A stretch of DNA of 64,000 bases from JAFNGF01 sp964567045 (GTDB lineage: Bacteria; Planctomycetota; Phycisphaerae; Sedimentisphaerales; Anaerobacaceae). The DNA lies in the NCBI GenBank assembly GCA_964567045.1, contig CAZMLE010000005.1, positions 1 to 64,000 on the forward strand, in the 5' to 3' direction. This document shows positions 34,121 through 43,562 of the stretch, one piece after another. Position 1 is the stretch's first letter. Each line of letters opens with the position of its first letter. The notes under the pieces were generated by a model that was given only the letters and a program-made list of their open reading frames with translations, was not told the DNA's origin and did no database searches. The translations under genes and the position numbers were made by a program.

Positions 34121-35446
34121 TCAACTTTCCTTGTCTTCCGGAATGTCTACTATTCTTATGCAGACAGGCTTGCCGCTGAGAACATCGAGCTTCTCCAGCT
34201 CGCGCAAGGCGGCGTTGATATTTCTCTGCCGAGTTGGATGTGTCGTGATCACCACCGGCACAGTATTGTCAGGCCCTGTGCCCTCGTGCTGCAGCGCCCC
34301 TCTTATACTTATCTGGTTCTCGCCCAGTGCTTTTCCGTAGCGAGCGACGACCCCCGGCTCGTCCTTGGCCATTACCTTGATGTAATATCTGCAAATCGTG
34401 TCGTCAATCGGCTCTATTGGTGGTTCGACTTCCTGCCTGGGTTTCAGATGCAGGTGCCTGAAAGTAGTGCCGGAGTTGCCCAGAGCAACATCGATAATAT
34501 CCGCCACAACCGCACTTGCGGTGGGCATCATTCCTGCGCCGCGCCCATAGAACATCACCTGGCCGACCGCGCTGCCAAAAAGGCTAATAGCATTAAACGG
34601 GCCTTCCACGCGAGCCAGAGCGATATCCTTGGCAATAAAAGAAGGATGCACTCGAAGCGATATTCTGCCTCGTTCATTTTTTTGCGCTATCGCCAGCAGT
34701 TTCAGGCAGTAACCCATCTCGCCGCCGTAGCGAATATCATCTTTTGAGATTCCCGCGATACCCTCAACATAGATATCTGCCAGCGTGATTTCGTATCCGA
34801 AGGCGATAGAAGCAAGAATGGCCAGCTTGTGGGCACTATCTTCGCCGCTGATATCCAGCGTTGGGTCCGCCTCGGCATAGCCCTTTTTCTGGGCTTGAGC
34901 TAAGGCTTCGGCGAAATCCTCATCTCTCAACGTCATATTGGTAAGGATGTAATTGCAGGTGCCGTTGACGATGCCATACATTGCTCTGATATTGTTCGCC
35001 AGCAATCCCGTTCGAATAGCTAAGATGATGGGCACACCGCCGACACAGCTTGCTTCAAAGGCTATGCAGCGGTCGTTTTCCCGCGCGACTTTATAAAGCT
35101 CACTGCCATGTTCAGCCAGCAATGCCTTATTGGCTGTCACCACGTCCTTACCTGCCCGCAGCATCTTGAGCTGAATTTCTTTTGCCGCTTCGGTGCCGCC
35201 AACCAGCTCAACGCCTACCCTAATAGTCCGGTCATTTACAAGTCTGTTTATATCAGCGGTGAGAATCCCATCAGGCAGTTTTACAGGGCGGGGTGACGTT
35301 GTATCGATATCGACCACGCACCCAAGCTGGAGGCGCAAGCCGGTTTTGGCGGCAATCGCATCGGCTTCCTCGGCTATCAATTTTGCGACCCCGCAGCCCA
35401 CAGTGCCGAAGCCCACAATTCCAACTCTCACAATCTGTTCAGACAT
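34121..35446 (-). CDS. hom: Homoserine dehydrogenase
   Basis: About 441 residues from the Met of MSEQIVRVGIVGFGTVG; the frame extends 18 codons further but that part is unlike the family. The NAD(P) site (GFGTVGCGVA), the VTANKALLAEHG segment, GIVNGTCNYILTNM and KGYAEADPTLDISGEDSAHKLAILA are intact. A C-terminal ACT domain (YYIKVMAKDEPGVVARYGKALG) suggests feedback by threonine. It reduces aspartate semialdehyde to homoserine. It is the first gene of the threonine operon; the 222-base gap upstream, facing the divergent lipoprotein gene, should hold its promoter. Confidence 0.94.
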   Translation of the reverse strand: MSEQIVRVGIVGFGTVGCGVAKLIAEEADAIAAKTGLRLQLGCVVDIDTTSPRPVKLPDGILTADINRLVNDRTIRVGVELVGGTEAAKEIQLKMLRAGKDVVTANKALLAEHGSELYKVARENDRCIAFEASCVGGVPIILAIRTGLLANNIRAMYGIVNGTCNYILTNMTLRDEDFAEALAQAQKKGYAEADPTLDISGEDSAHKLAILASIAFGYEITLADIYVEGIAGISKDDIRYGGEMGYCLKLLAIAQKNERGRISLRVHPSFIAKDIALARVEGPFNAISLFGSAVGQVMFYGRGAGMMPTASAVVADIIDVALGNSGTTFRHLHLKPRQEVEPPIEPIDDTICRYYIKVMAKDEPGVVARYGKALGENQISIRGALQHEGTGPDNTVPVVITTHPTRQRNINAALRELEKLDVLSGKPVCIRIVDIPEDKES

Positions 35447-35668
35447 AGCCAGTAAACTACCAACTGCAAATTCATTAGTCAACAGCCAACTTCCTGGCAC
35501 GGTAGCTCTCAGCCTCGTTGACGCTGTTGAGAGATTTTACATTCTCTGGGAGACACTGGGTTGACAGTGTCCTTTGGAGCGGCTATCCTATGACAGCGAC
35601 TGGACAGATATTGTTCTTCGACTCCAACTTATTATTCGGTTCTCTAAAAGTCATGGAGGTATACTATA

Positions 35669-36895
35669 ATGTGCAGGAAATTGTTGATTGCTCTGATGGG
35701 CGCTGTGATTTCGTCAGGTTGTATAGGGGAAGAGACAGAAATGGCAAAGAAATCATTTGGCGACGATCTTGCCTTTACCAAAAAGCACACAGACGTCGTG
35801 GTTCTATCCGATGCGTCCGGCCAGAGCCAGGTAGCGGTTGCACCAAAATTGCAGGGACGCGTACTGACCAGTACCGCGCAGGGCATGACCGGTCTGAGCT
35901 TCGGCTGGATCAATCGCGAGCTGATCGCTTCCGGCAAGACCGTCGAGCACATCAATGTCTACGGCGGCGAAGACCGCTTCTGGATCGGGCCTGAAGGCGG
36001 GCAATTCTCCGTGTTTTTCAAACAGGCTGCGCCCTTTGACCTCGAACATTGGTTCACGCCGGCGGCAATTGATACGGAACCATTTGAGCTCGTCTCCAAA
36101 TCGCAAAATCGTGCAACTCTCAGGAAAGATATGCAATTGGAAAACTACTCCGGCACTATTTTCAAACTTCGCGTAGACCGTGAAATCAGAGTGCTTGACA
36201 AGGCTGAAGCGGTTGAAAAACTCGCAGTCACACCGCCCAGCGCAGTCAAAATGGTCGCGTTCGAATCCGTCAACAAGATGACCAATACCGGCCCAGAAGC
36301 CTGGGAAAAGGAAGCCGGACTGCTTTCTATCTGGATCCTGGGCATGTTCAATCCGTCACCGGCAACTACCGTCGTGGTTCCATTCAATGCAGGCCCGCAG
36401 GACCAACTTGGCCCCATCGTCAACGACGCCTACTTCGGTAAGGTGCCCGCAGACCGGCTGATTATCAAGAAAGGCGTGTTGTTCTTTAGCGGCGATGGGC
36501 AATATCGCAGCAAGATTGGACTGTCGTGCCAGCGAGCAAAGCCTGTGCTCGGCAGTTATGACGCCGTCAATAGAGTCTTGACGATTGTCCAGTACAACAA
36601 GCCTGATGGCGTCCTCGATTACGTTAACTCGATGTGGCAACTTCAGGACCAGCCGTACAGAGGGGACATGGTAAATTCGTACAACGATGGCCCTGCCCAA
36701 CCCGGGGCTAAGCCACTGGGCCCGTTCTATGAGCTGGAGACATCGTCGCCGGCTGCAAAGCTCTCGCCTGGCCAGACGCTGCTGCATGTTCACCGAACAT
36801 ATCACCTCCAGGGACCGGAGACCGAACTTAATTCCGTCGCCAAAGCGATGCTTGGAGTGACCATATCGGAAATAAAGTCGGCATTTGCAAAGTGA
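35669..36895 (+). CDS. Lipoprotein of unknown function (resembles DUF6786)
   Basis: A 408-residue protein with a lipoprotein signal, MCRKLLIALMGAVISSGC, with Cys18 the likely lipidated residue. The rest is mostly beta and looks like a sugar-epimerase or lyase-type beta sandwich, with INVYGGEDRFWIGPEGGQFS and WFTPAAIDTEPFELV. I associate this pattern with the DUF6786 family found in planctomycetes and Bacteroidetes; that memory is not checked. No catalytic motif is recognised. An ATGGAGGT ribosome site lies at about 35653. It is transcribed away from hom. Confidence 0.6.
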   Translation: MCRKLLIALMGAVISSGCIGEETEMAKKSFGDDLAFTKKHTDVVVLSDASGQSQVAVAPKLQGRVLTSTAQGMTGLSFGWINRELIASGKTVEHINVYGGEDRFWIGPEGGQFSVFFKQAAPFDLEHWFTPAAIDTEPFELVSKSQNRATLRKDMQLENYSGTIFKLRVDREIRVLDKAEAVEKLAVTPPSAVKMVAFESVNKMTNTGPEAWEKEAGLLSIWILGMFNPSPATTVVVPFNAGPQDQLGPIVNDAYFGKVPADRLIIKKGVLFFSGDGQYRSKIGLSCQRAKPVLGSYDAVNRVLTIVQYNKPDGVLDYVNSMWQLQDQPYRGDMVNSYNDGPAQPGAKPLGPFYELETSSPAAKLSPGQTLLHVHRTYHLQGPETELNSVAKAMLGVTISEIKSAFAK

Positions 36896-37539
36896 CTCTG
36901 CCTCGCCTGAGGCAGCATTCTGTTCGCCTCGCGCGGGCAACCTAACCGCATGCATGCGCTGACGTGACGGCCGTAGATAGGGCAAGCCCTACAGCATATC
37001 ACGCCGGTAGCTGGGCAAAAGCAGCGCCTTGACCAGATTTCACAGAGATATTGTTGGCAAGATGGTAAGCGGCTGCCGAAGCAGCAATTATGAACGAAGT
37101 CCCTCCTTGAGTGCGCGTAAACTCTTTTATGCAGCAGAGTTACGTACGGGCGGACAATTCTGCGCAAAAACTTATGCACCATAGGTCCCGAAAATCCTGC
37201 AAAATTTTTCTTGAAGTAAAGGTAGCAAATTTGGTATAAATAGGGTTGCTCGGGTCTGCGATTTCATAATTTTTGATTTGCGGAATTGTTAGGGTTCTCA
37301 GTAAGAGTGACGTATTATGTAAGGTGCAGAGGTCTGAGGTGAGCCTTGTGCCTCCCAGTCAGTGTTCGTACATTTCACGCAACCGCTCATATTGGAGGTT
37401 ACGAAGGAAGGAGGTAGCAAGAATTCAGAATTTTGAATTTAGAATGAAGAATTCTTAATTCTCAACTCTTCATTCTCAATTTCGCTTTGGTGTGTGGCCA
37501 AGGCACAGGCATTTTTACTTTTTCTGAGGGAGAAAGCCT
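36896..37539. other. Intergenic region with an AT-rich inverted repeat
   Basis: No supported gene in 644 bases. AGAATGAAGA (37441-37450) and its complement (37467-37476) form a 10-bp hairpin inside an AATTC-rich tract from about 37420 to 37480 that looks like a decayed repeat. GGAGG at 37395 and GAAGGAAGGAGG at about 37405 look like ribosome sites without genes. GAGGGAGAAAG just before ATG 37540 serves the LamG gene. Confidence 0.5.
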
Positions 37540-40500
37540 ATGTGTAAAAAACTGGTTTATGTAATTCCTTTTGTTTTCGTGTTGAGCCTGATTCAAACAA
37601 GTTTAGGTCAACCTGTAGACCCCAGTCTTATTGGCTGGTGGAAGTTTGACGAGGGCTCCGGCACAACTGCTGCGGACTCGTCCGGCAAGGGCAACAACGG
37701 AACTATCAACGGCGGGGCGGCATGGGTACCGGGCCTTTTTGGCACCGCGCTGGATTTCGATGGTGGAGATGACTACGTCGGTACCGGCAAAAGCCTGCTC
37801 AACAATGTGGCCGATTTCACGATGACCGGCTGGGTCAAGTCGCGCAATTCGACCGCCAGCCGGATCGGCCTGTTTGGCCAGAACGACCTTGTCGAAATGG
37901 GGTTCATGAGTGGCAATGCCGAGGTCTGGACGGCGGCATCGGGTACAACCAACACGGCGTGGCCATACAACAACGCGGACGAATGGCATCACCTCGCCGT
38001 GGTTGACCAGGGGTCGACGATGACGATCTACATCGACGGTGAGGCAAAAAACACCGGGTCCGGCGGCACGCACGCCACCTCTACCTACTTCTTCAGTATT
38101 GGCGGTGGCGGCATCTGGGACGACAGCGGCAACTGGTTTGATGGACAGATTGACGATGTCCGGCTCTATAACCGTGCCCTCACGGCCGCCGAGATAAAAA
38201 AGCTTCTTCCACCGAAGTTAAAGGCCTATAAGCCGATCCCGGATGATGGATTGCAAGGCGTAACTGCGCCGCTGCTTCAGTGGACGGCAGGAGACACTGC
38301 GGCCTTTCATGATGTATACTTCGGCACCAATCCGACCCCAGGCCCGGCCGAGTTCAAGATCCGACAGACGTGGGCCGTCTATTGGGGTGGCAGCCTTACG
38401 CCGGGAACGACTTACTACTGGCGGATCGATGAGGTCGAGGCCGACGGCGTTACTATACACACAGGCGATGTCTGGAGCTTTACCGCTGCGCCTTTAACTG
38501 CCTTCAATCCTAATCCGGCAGATGGCGCCAAATGGGTGGCTACCGATGCGGACCTTAGCTGGTCTGCAGGCGCCACCGGCGTTAAGCACGACGTTTACTT
38601 TGGCACCGACCAGGCTGCTGTCGCTAATGGTACGGGCGGCACATTGAAAAGCAGCCAGCAGGCAACGAAAACCTATGACCCCGGAGCGATGGCACTGGAT
38701 ACGACTTACTACTGGCGGATCGATGAGTACGATTCCGGCGGCACTAAGTATACCGGCCAGGTCTGGAGCTTCAAGACCAGACCCAAAATTACCCCGCCCG
38801 ACCCGGATATGGAAGGCTGGTGGAAGCTCGACAACGAAGGTACTGGCACTGCTATCGACTACTCCGGCAATGACCGTGACGGGACGCTTATGGGTGACCC
38901 GGAATGGGTGGCTGGATACGACGGTGGTGCGCTCTACTTTGACGGCGATGACTATGTGGACACCGGTTACACCGAGAACCTGGCGAAGTGGACCATAACT
39001 GCCTGGGTGATCAGCCCTGCTGCACCCGCTAACGCATCCCCAAGTGGGCCGGTTCATCGCGAGCAGAACTATCAGTTTAACTGGAACCACACGGACGCGA
39101 CTTTCCGTGGAGCAGCGGCAATGAGTGTTGGAGGGACATGGTATGCTGCCAGTTACTCGCCGTTAGAGGCCAATACCTGGTATCACCTTGCTGCAACCTT
39201 TGACGGAACTGCACTGCGGGCGTACAGAAACGGCGTATTGATTACAACTAATACTTCCGCCGCTGGAACACCATCCGCCGAAGGAAACTCGCTCAAGATT
39301 GCAAGGCATGCATCTGCATCCCCGGCCCAGTTTTTCACCGGCACCGTTGATGATGTGCGCGTCTACAGCAGGGCATTGACGGCGGAAGAGATTAAGCAGA
39401 CTATGAGAGGCGACCCAACGCTTGCCTGGAACCCAAAGCCTGCTGACAAGGCGATAACAGACATCGACAGGGCGACGCCGCTTACCTGGTCGTCTGGCGA
39501 AAAGGCGGCTCAGCATGATGTGTACTTTGGCACCAACCAGACCGCGGTGGACAATGCTACTACCGCTTCAACAGGCATATATCGAGGCAGGCAGGCCGCC
39601 GCTAACTATACTCCGGCGGAAGGTCTGCAGTGGGGCGGTGGGCCTTACTACTGGCGCATCGATGAGTATAATACCGACGGGACTGTCAGCACCGGCAGAC
39701 TCTGGAGCTTTAGCGTGGCCGATTATCTCATCGTGGACGATTTTGAGGACTACACAGACGATGTTGGCAGCAGGATCTTCCAGACCTGGAAGGACGGATG
39801 GGGATACTCTGAACCGGCGCCAGGTTATCCTGGCAACGGCACCGGCTCGGCTGTAGGCTACAGTCAGGCTCCATTTGCTGAGCAGACTACCATTCATGGT
39901 GGCAGCCAGTCGATGCCGTTAGGTTACGACAACAGCGGAACTGGCGGCAAAGCCCGTTACTCAGAGACCTTCCGAGAGTGGGCCTCGCCACAGGATTGGA
40001 CCAGATACGACATTAAGGCATTGACGCTGTACTTCTATGGTGCTCTCGCCAACGCTGCTGAACAACTGTATGTGGCGGTGGAAGATAATGCCGCCCACGT
40101 TAAGGTCGTGAACCATCCTGATCCGGAGGCAATCGAGAAAGCCGGCTGGCAGGAATGGAACATTGAGCTAACACAATTCAGCGCTGCAGGGGTGAACCTG
40201 AAGGCTATCAAGAAGATGTATATTGGCTTAGGCAACCGAACCAGCCCGAAGGCTGGCGGCACGGGCACAATATTCATCGATGATATGCGACTGTATCCGA
40301 GCAGATGTATTCCTTCGTTTGCCAAGCCCGCTGCTGACCTGAGCGGCAACTGTGTTGTTGACGCGGCTGATGTGGATATTCTGGCTAATCTGTGGCTGGA
40401 TACTGGTTTCCAGGTTACGCCGGTCGATCCCGGCACTACCGGTCTGATAGCGCACTATCCGTTCGAAGGCAACGCCAACGATGTTGTTGGCGGCCATAAT

Positions 40501-41148
40501 GGCACTACCGTTGGTTTGCCGACCTATACGACAGGTAAGATAGGCCAGGCGATTCAACTGAATGGTGTTGACCAGATGGTGGATGTTGGCGCTGTCGGCG
40601 TCAGTGGAGCAGCCCCGAGGACAGTCTCCGGCTGGGCGAAGGCCAATGCCACAGTCGGGGCGTTGCCCGACTGGATCAACCTCTTTGGCTTCGTTGGCCC
40701 CCAAGTTGACCCTCGGACCAGTATGAGCTTCGATATCGAGCTTGTCAATGTGGGCGGCAGTCGCGGCTATGGTATTCACGTCTACGGCTGGGAACAGGTT
40801 ATCATGCCGATAGATTTTGAGTGGCACCACTTAGCTGCCTCATATGACGGCACGACGATAAAGTGGTACGGAGACGGTAGCCTTATCGGCAGCGATAGCA
40901 CCAGAGTTCTGACCACGACTGACAATATCCATATCGGCAAGCGTGACGATAATGAGAATTACTGGCCTGGTCGCGTTGATGAGGTTCGCATCTACAGCCG
41001 TGTTTTGTCTGACGCTCAGATTGCATGGCTTGCCGGCTATACTTCGGTGTTGTCGATACCGGCTGATTTGCGTCAGGACAACGTGATTAACTTCAAGGAT
41101 TTTGCCGTATTGGCCGATTCTTGGCTTGAGGAGCTCTTGTGGCCGTAA
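37540..41148 (+). CDS. Large secreted LamG-domain protein with split dockerin-like repeats
   Basis: A 1202-residue protein with a signal peptide (about residues 1-23). Order of modules: LamG/concanavalin-type domain (27-215, starting LIGWWKFDEGSGT), two fibronectin-like repeats (225-415) each with HDVYFGT and TTYYWRIDE, a second LamG (420-620), a third fibronectin-like repeat (625-725), and a beta domain resembling carbohydrate-binding modules (730-925, VDDFEDYTD to IFIDDMRLYP). A dockerin-like helix (NCVVDAADVDILANLW) comes next, then a third LamG (965-1165), and a second dockerin-like helix (NVINFKDFAVLADSW) at the end. It is probably a cell-surface or extracellular polysaccharide-binding protein. 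No catalytic domain is seen. Confidence 0.8.
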   Translation: MCKKLVYVIPFVFVLSLIQTSLGQPVDPSLIGWWKFDEGSGTTAADSSGKGNNGTINGGAAWVPGLFGTALDFDGGDDYVGTGKSLLNNVADFTMTGWVKSRNSTASRIGLFGQNDLVEMGFMSGNAEVWTAASGTTNTAWPYNNADEWHHLAVVDQGSTMTIYIDGEAKNTGSGGTHATSTYFFSIGGGGIWDDSGNWFDGQIDDVRLYNRALTAAEIKKLLPPKLKAYKPIPDDGLQGVTAPLLQWTAGDTAAFHDVYFGTNPTPGPAEFKIRQTWAVYWGGSLTPGTTYYWRIDEVEADGVTIHTGDVWSFTAAPLTAFNPNPADGAKWVATDADLSWSAGATGVKHDVYFGTDQAAVANGTGGTLKSSQQATKTYDPGAMALDTTYYWRIDEYDSGGTKYTGQVWSFKTRPKITPPDPDMEGWWKLDNEGTGTAIDYSGNDRDGTLMGDPEWVAGYDGGALYFDGDDYVDTGYTENLAKWTITAWVISPAAPANASPSGPVHREQNYQFNWNHTDATFRGAAAMSVGGTWYAASYSPLEANTWYHLAATFDGTALRAYRNGVLITTNTSAAGTPSAEGNSLKIARHASASPAQFFTGTVDDVRVYSRALTAEEIKQTMRGDPTLAWNPKPADKAITDIDRATPLTWSSGEKAAQHDVYFGTNQTAVDNATTASTGIYRGRQAAANYTPAEGLQWGGGPYYWRIDEYNTDGTVSTGRLWSFSVADYLIVDDFEDYTDDVGSRIFQTWKDGWGYSEPAPGYPGNGTGSAVGYSQAPFAEQTTIHGGSQSMPLGYDNSGTGGKARYSETFREWASPQDWTRYDIKALTLYFYGALANAAEQLYVAVEDNAAHVKVVNHPDPEAIEKAGWQEWNIELTQFSAAGVNLKAIKKMYIGLGNRTSPKAGGTGTIFIDDMRLYPSRCIPSFAKPAADLSGNCVVDAADVDILANLWLDTGFQVTPVDPGTTGLIAHYPFEGNANDVVGGHNGTTVGLPTYTTGKIGQAIQLNGVDQMVDVGAVGVSGAAPRTVSGWAKANATVGALPDWINLFGFVGPQVDPRTSMSFDIELVNVGGSRGYGIHVYGWEQVIMPIDFEWHHLAASYDGTTIKWYGDGSLIGSDSTRVLTTTDNIHIGKRDDNENYWPGRVDEVRIYSRVLSDAQIAWLAGYTSVLSIPADLRQDNVINFKDFAVLADSWLEELLWP

Positions 41149-41167
41149 TCGCGGTGTGCTTTTAATG

Positions 41168-41236
41168 TTTAGCCGACGCCAGCACGGCGTCGGACCCCCG
41201 CGTCTTCTTGTCGAAGACAAGAGCGGGGGCTAAATA
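41168..41236. repeat. Double hairpin element of the TTTAGCC family
   Basis: TTTAGCCGACGCC, loop, GGCGTCGG forms the first stem. CCCCCGC ... GCGGGGG with an inner GTCTTC/GAAGAC forms the second. It ends GGGGCTAAATA. Both outer edges are the family boundary. Confidence 0.6.
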
Positions 41237-41249
41237 ATACGACCATCTT

Positions 41250-41288
41250 GGGGCCTATTCGCCAGAGGTGAATAGGCCCCGATTATTT
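41250..41288 (+). terminator. Rho-independent-like terminator after the LamG gene
   Basis: GGGGCCTATTC (41250-41260) pairs perfectly with GAATAGGCCCC (41270-41280), loop of 9, followed by GATTATTTT. Confidence 0.65.
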
Positions 41289-41349
41289 TCTGATAGGGGG
41301 CAATTACTTCACGTATAAGGCATTGACCTTCAGGCTTTATTATTAAATA

Positions 41350-42762
41350 ATGAGCCGCTATATGAGGTCTGGATTAAAGAAATTGTTGATCGCGGCTGCG
41401 TTTGGTATTTGCCTTGTCAGTTCTGCAAGGGCGGATTTGGCAGGGCAGATCGATGCCATCGTTAGCTTGCAGAAAAACGTTGAGTTCTCCATTCAAATCA
41501 TAGAAGCCAGTTCTGGCAAAACGCTGTACGAGCGCAACGCAAAAAAGGCGTTGGTGCCGGCTTCAAATATGAAGATAGTTGTCAGCGCGGCAGCACTGAA
41601 ATATCTGGGCGCTGACTATGAGTACAAAACGAAGGTCGGACTTCGTGGCGATACACTAATTGTGGTAGGGAGCGGCGACCCGTTATTGGGTGACAAAGCT
41701 AACGATGCCCGGTACCGACGAGACATAGGCTGGATATTTGAGGATATCGCGGCAGCATTAAAACGTAATCGCATAGCGGCCATCAGCGATATTGTCATCG
41801 ACAGCGGCGTATTCGATGACCAGCGCGTCCACCCGAATTGGCCCGAGAAAGACCTGAACCGCTGGTACGCCTGTGAGGTGAGCGGGCTGAATTTCAATGA
41901 CAATTGCATAGAAGTAAGCGCTGAGAATAGCAATGGGCAGGTCACTGTCTTGATCGAGCCCCAAACCAGATATGTGCAGGTCACCAATGAGACCACAGCA
42001 ATATCGGCAGGCCCCCAAGCAGTTGGCTCTTATCGGACAGCGGAGGCTAATCGAATTGCCGTCTTCGGCAAATGCAAAGACAAGGTAGGCCCGTTCTTCG
42101 TGGCCATTGAGCGACCGGCAGCGTTCTTCGGATTTTTATTAGCTGAAAGTCTGGCAAGAGCAGGAGTAAGCAGCAGCGGTCAAATCATAGAAAAGGCAGC
42201 AGCCGACGGACGAGATGTCACACCACTGGCAGAATATCGAACGCCCATAATCGACTGTTTGAGCCGATGTAATAAGGACAGCCTGGGGCTGGCGGCTGAA
42301 TCTTTGCTGAAAACTATCGCGGCCAACAGTAACCCTGATAAAAGAGCGGGCAGTTGGAACAAGGGCCGCGACGTGATCTCACAGCACCTGGCGGCCTTGG
42401 GTGTCGGCAGCGAAGAGTTCTTTATCGACGACGGCAGCGGACTGAGCGAGCAAAATAGGCTAAGCGCAAATGCCATAGCAACGGTGCTATCCGATGTCTA
42501 CAAAAGTGAGAATTGGCAGCTTTATAAACGTTCGCTGGCAGTAGGGGGGGTGGACGGGACAATCGCCAGATATTTCGTAGAACAAAAGTACAAAGGTAGA
42601 ATAATTGGCAAGACCGGATATATCAGCGGCGTCAAGTCATTTTCCGGCCTATGCAGCACCGACCGGGGCGATTACATATTCTCGATCCTCGCCAACAACG
42701 CCGACAGCCTCGGTCGCGACGTTATCAACGACATTGCCAAAGCAATTATCGACAGCCTGTGA
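41350..42762 (+). CDS. dacB: D-Ala-D-Ala carboxypeptidase/endopeptidase (PBP4 type, family S13)
   Basis: A 470-residue exported protein with a signal peptide (about 1-29, ending SSARA). The active-site SxxK is Ser72-Asn-Met-Lys75 (PASNMKIVVSAA), and the KTG box is IIGKTGYISGV at about residue 421. The middle SxN box appears as SLG (Ser311, with Gly in place of Asn) in NKDSLGLAAESLL. This may weaken activity, or the alignment may be shifted. The large insert domain (about 95-300) is normal for S13. It would trim peptidoglycan cross-links or stem peptides, which fits current evidence that planctomycetes have peptidoglycan. Confidence 0.85.
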   Translation: MSRYMRSGLKKLLIAAAFGICLVSSARADLAGQIDAIVSLQKNVEFSIQIIEASSGKTLYERNAKKALVPASNMKIVVSAAALKYLGADYEYKTKVGLRGDTLIVVGSGDPLLGDKANDARYRRDIGWIFEDIAAALKRNRIAAISDIVIDSGVFDDQRVHPNWPEKDLNRWYACEVSGLNFNDNCIEVSAENSNGQVTVLIEPQTRYVQVTNETTAISAGPQAVGSYRTAEANRIAVFGKCKDKVGPFFVAIERPAAFFGFLLAESLARAGVSSSGQIIEKAAADGRDVTPLAEYRTPIIDCLSRCNKDSLGLAAESLLKTIAANSNPDKRAGSWNKGRDVISQHLAALGVGSEEFFIDDGSGLSEQNRLSANAIATVLSDVYKSENWQLYKRSLAVGGVDGTIARYFVEQKYKGRIIGKTGYISGVKSFSGLCSTDRGDYIFSILANNADSLGRDVINDIAKAIIDSL

Positions 42763-42763
42763 A

Positions 42764-42836
42764 CCCCGCAATAAACTTGTCCCTTCGGCGCACTCAGGGC
42801 AAGCTCTGAGCGAGGCCGATGGATTGCGGGGCTAAA
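42764..42836. repeat. Long-loop hairpin element ending GGGGCTAAA
   Basis: CCCCGCAAT (42764-42772) pairs perfectly with ATTGCGGGG (42823-42831), followed by CTAAAT. The loop contains a CTCAG/CTGAG pair. It starts 1 base after the dacB stop and lies before the convergent methyltransferase gene. Confidence 0.6.
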
Positions 42837-42840
42837 TATG

Positions 42841-43557
42841 TTATACCCTATCCCGTACACTGGCAACGATCCGCACCTCAAAAGCAGGCTTTAGCAAGTA
42901 AGCCAGTCCCCGTATGAATCTATAACCGAGTTCTCCCAGACAAAGCCTGGCCGACCAAACCGCTGCAAACCTATCGTAGCCAAACCTTCCCACGTTTGCT
43001 TCTATGACCTTGAATCCCATATCCTCAACGAGGTTGCCGAGCGTTTGCACATTCCATGAATAAAGGTGGTGGTTAGGCTCTGCTGGATTGTAGCAGCGAT
43101 ATCGCCTTTCCTTTTCGTAAGGAACAAACAACAACAACTTGCCATCGCGGCAGAGTATACGCTTTATTTCTTCCAGGACTTCGGGCGGATTACTTGCATG
43201 TTCGAGCACATGGTGGCAAATCACTACGTCTATTGATCCATCAGCTACCGCAGTAATATCCTTGAGAAACTCTATGCCGTGACTGGCAAGCACAGGCTCT
43301 AAGTGCTCTGATAAATCGTAGCCGAGCCGCCTTTTACATTTGAGTTCGGCAACATTCCATCCCGTTCCCACTCCATATTCCAATACGGCGTCATTCTCGC
43401 TTACATAGGGGGCGATTTTCTCTGCGCGAAGCCTGGCAACCCAGGGATAAGCGCGATCGGGAATGAAACGCTTGGTGTCGTGGTACGCTTTTCCCATATC
43501 TGCGCTGTACCGCTGCTTTATTCTATCTTGAAAAACTCTGTCAGGGCGATTCACCAT
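42841..43557 (-). CDS. Class I SAM-dependent methyltransferase
   Basis: A 238-residue enzyme. Motif I is AVLEYGVGTGWNVAEL, the motif II region is GYDLSEHLEPV, and IDVVICHHVLEHASNPPEVLEEIKRIL followed by GKLLLFVPY gives the usual motifs IV and VI. The N-terminal ~45 residues carry YHDTKRFIPDRAYPW and may help to bind the substrate. Similar enzymes act on small molecules, lipids or sugars, so the substrate is unknown. A histidine kinase gene is 5 bases upstream in the same direction, so they are likely in one transcript. Confidence 0.8.
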   Translation of the reverse strand: MVNRPDRVFQDRIKQRYSADMGKAYHDTKRFIPDRAYPWVARLRAEKIAPYVSENDAVLEYGVGTGWNVAELKCKRRLGYDLSEHLEPVLASHGIEFLKDITAVADGSIDVVICHHVLEHASNPPEVLEEIKRILCRDGKLLLFVPYEKERRYRCYNPAEPNHHLYSWNVQTLGNLVEDMGFKVIEANVGRFGYDRFAAVWSARLCLGELGYRFIRGLAYLLKPAFEVRIVASVRDRV

Positions 43558-43562
43558 CTACC

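Noticed and set aside
36900..37140. Possible tRNA or small RNA gene in the spacer
   Set aside because: No cloverleaf or consistent stems could be drawn.
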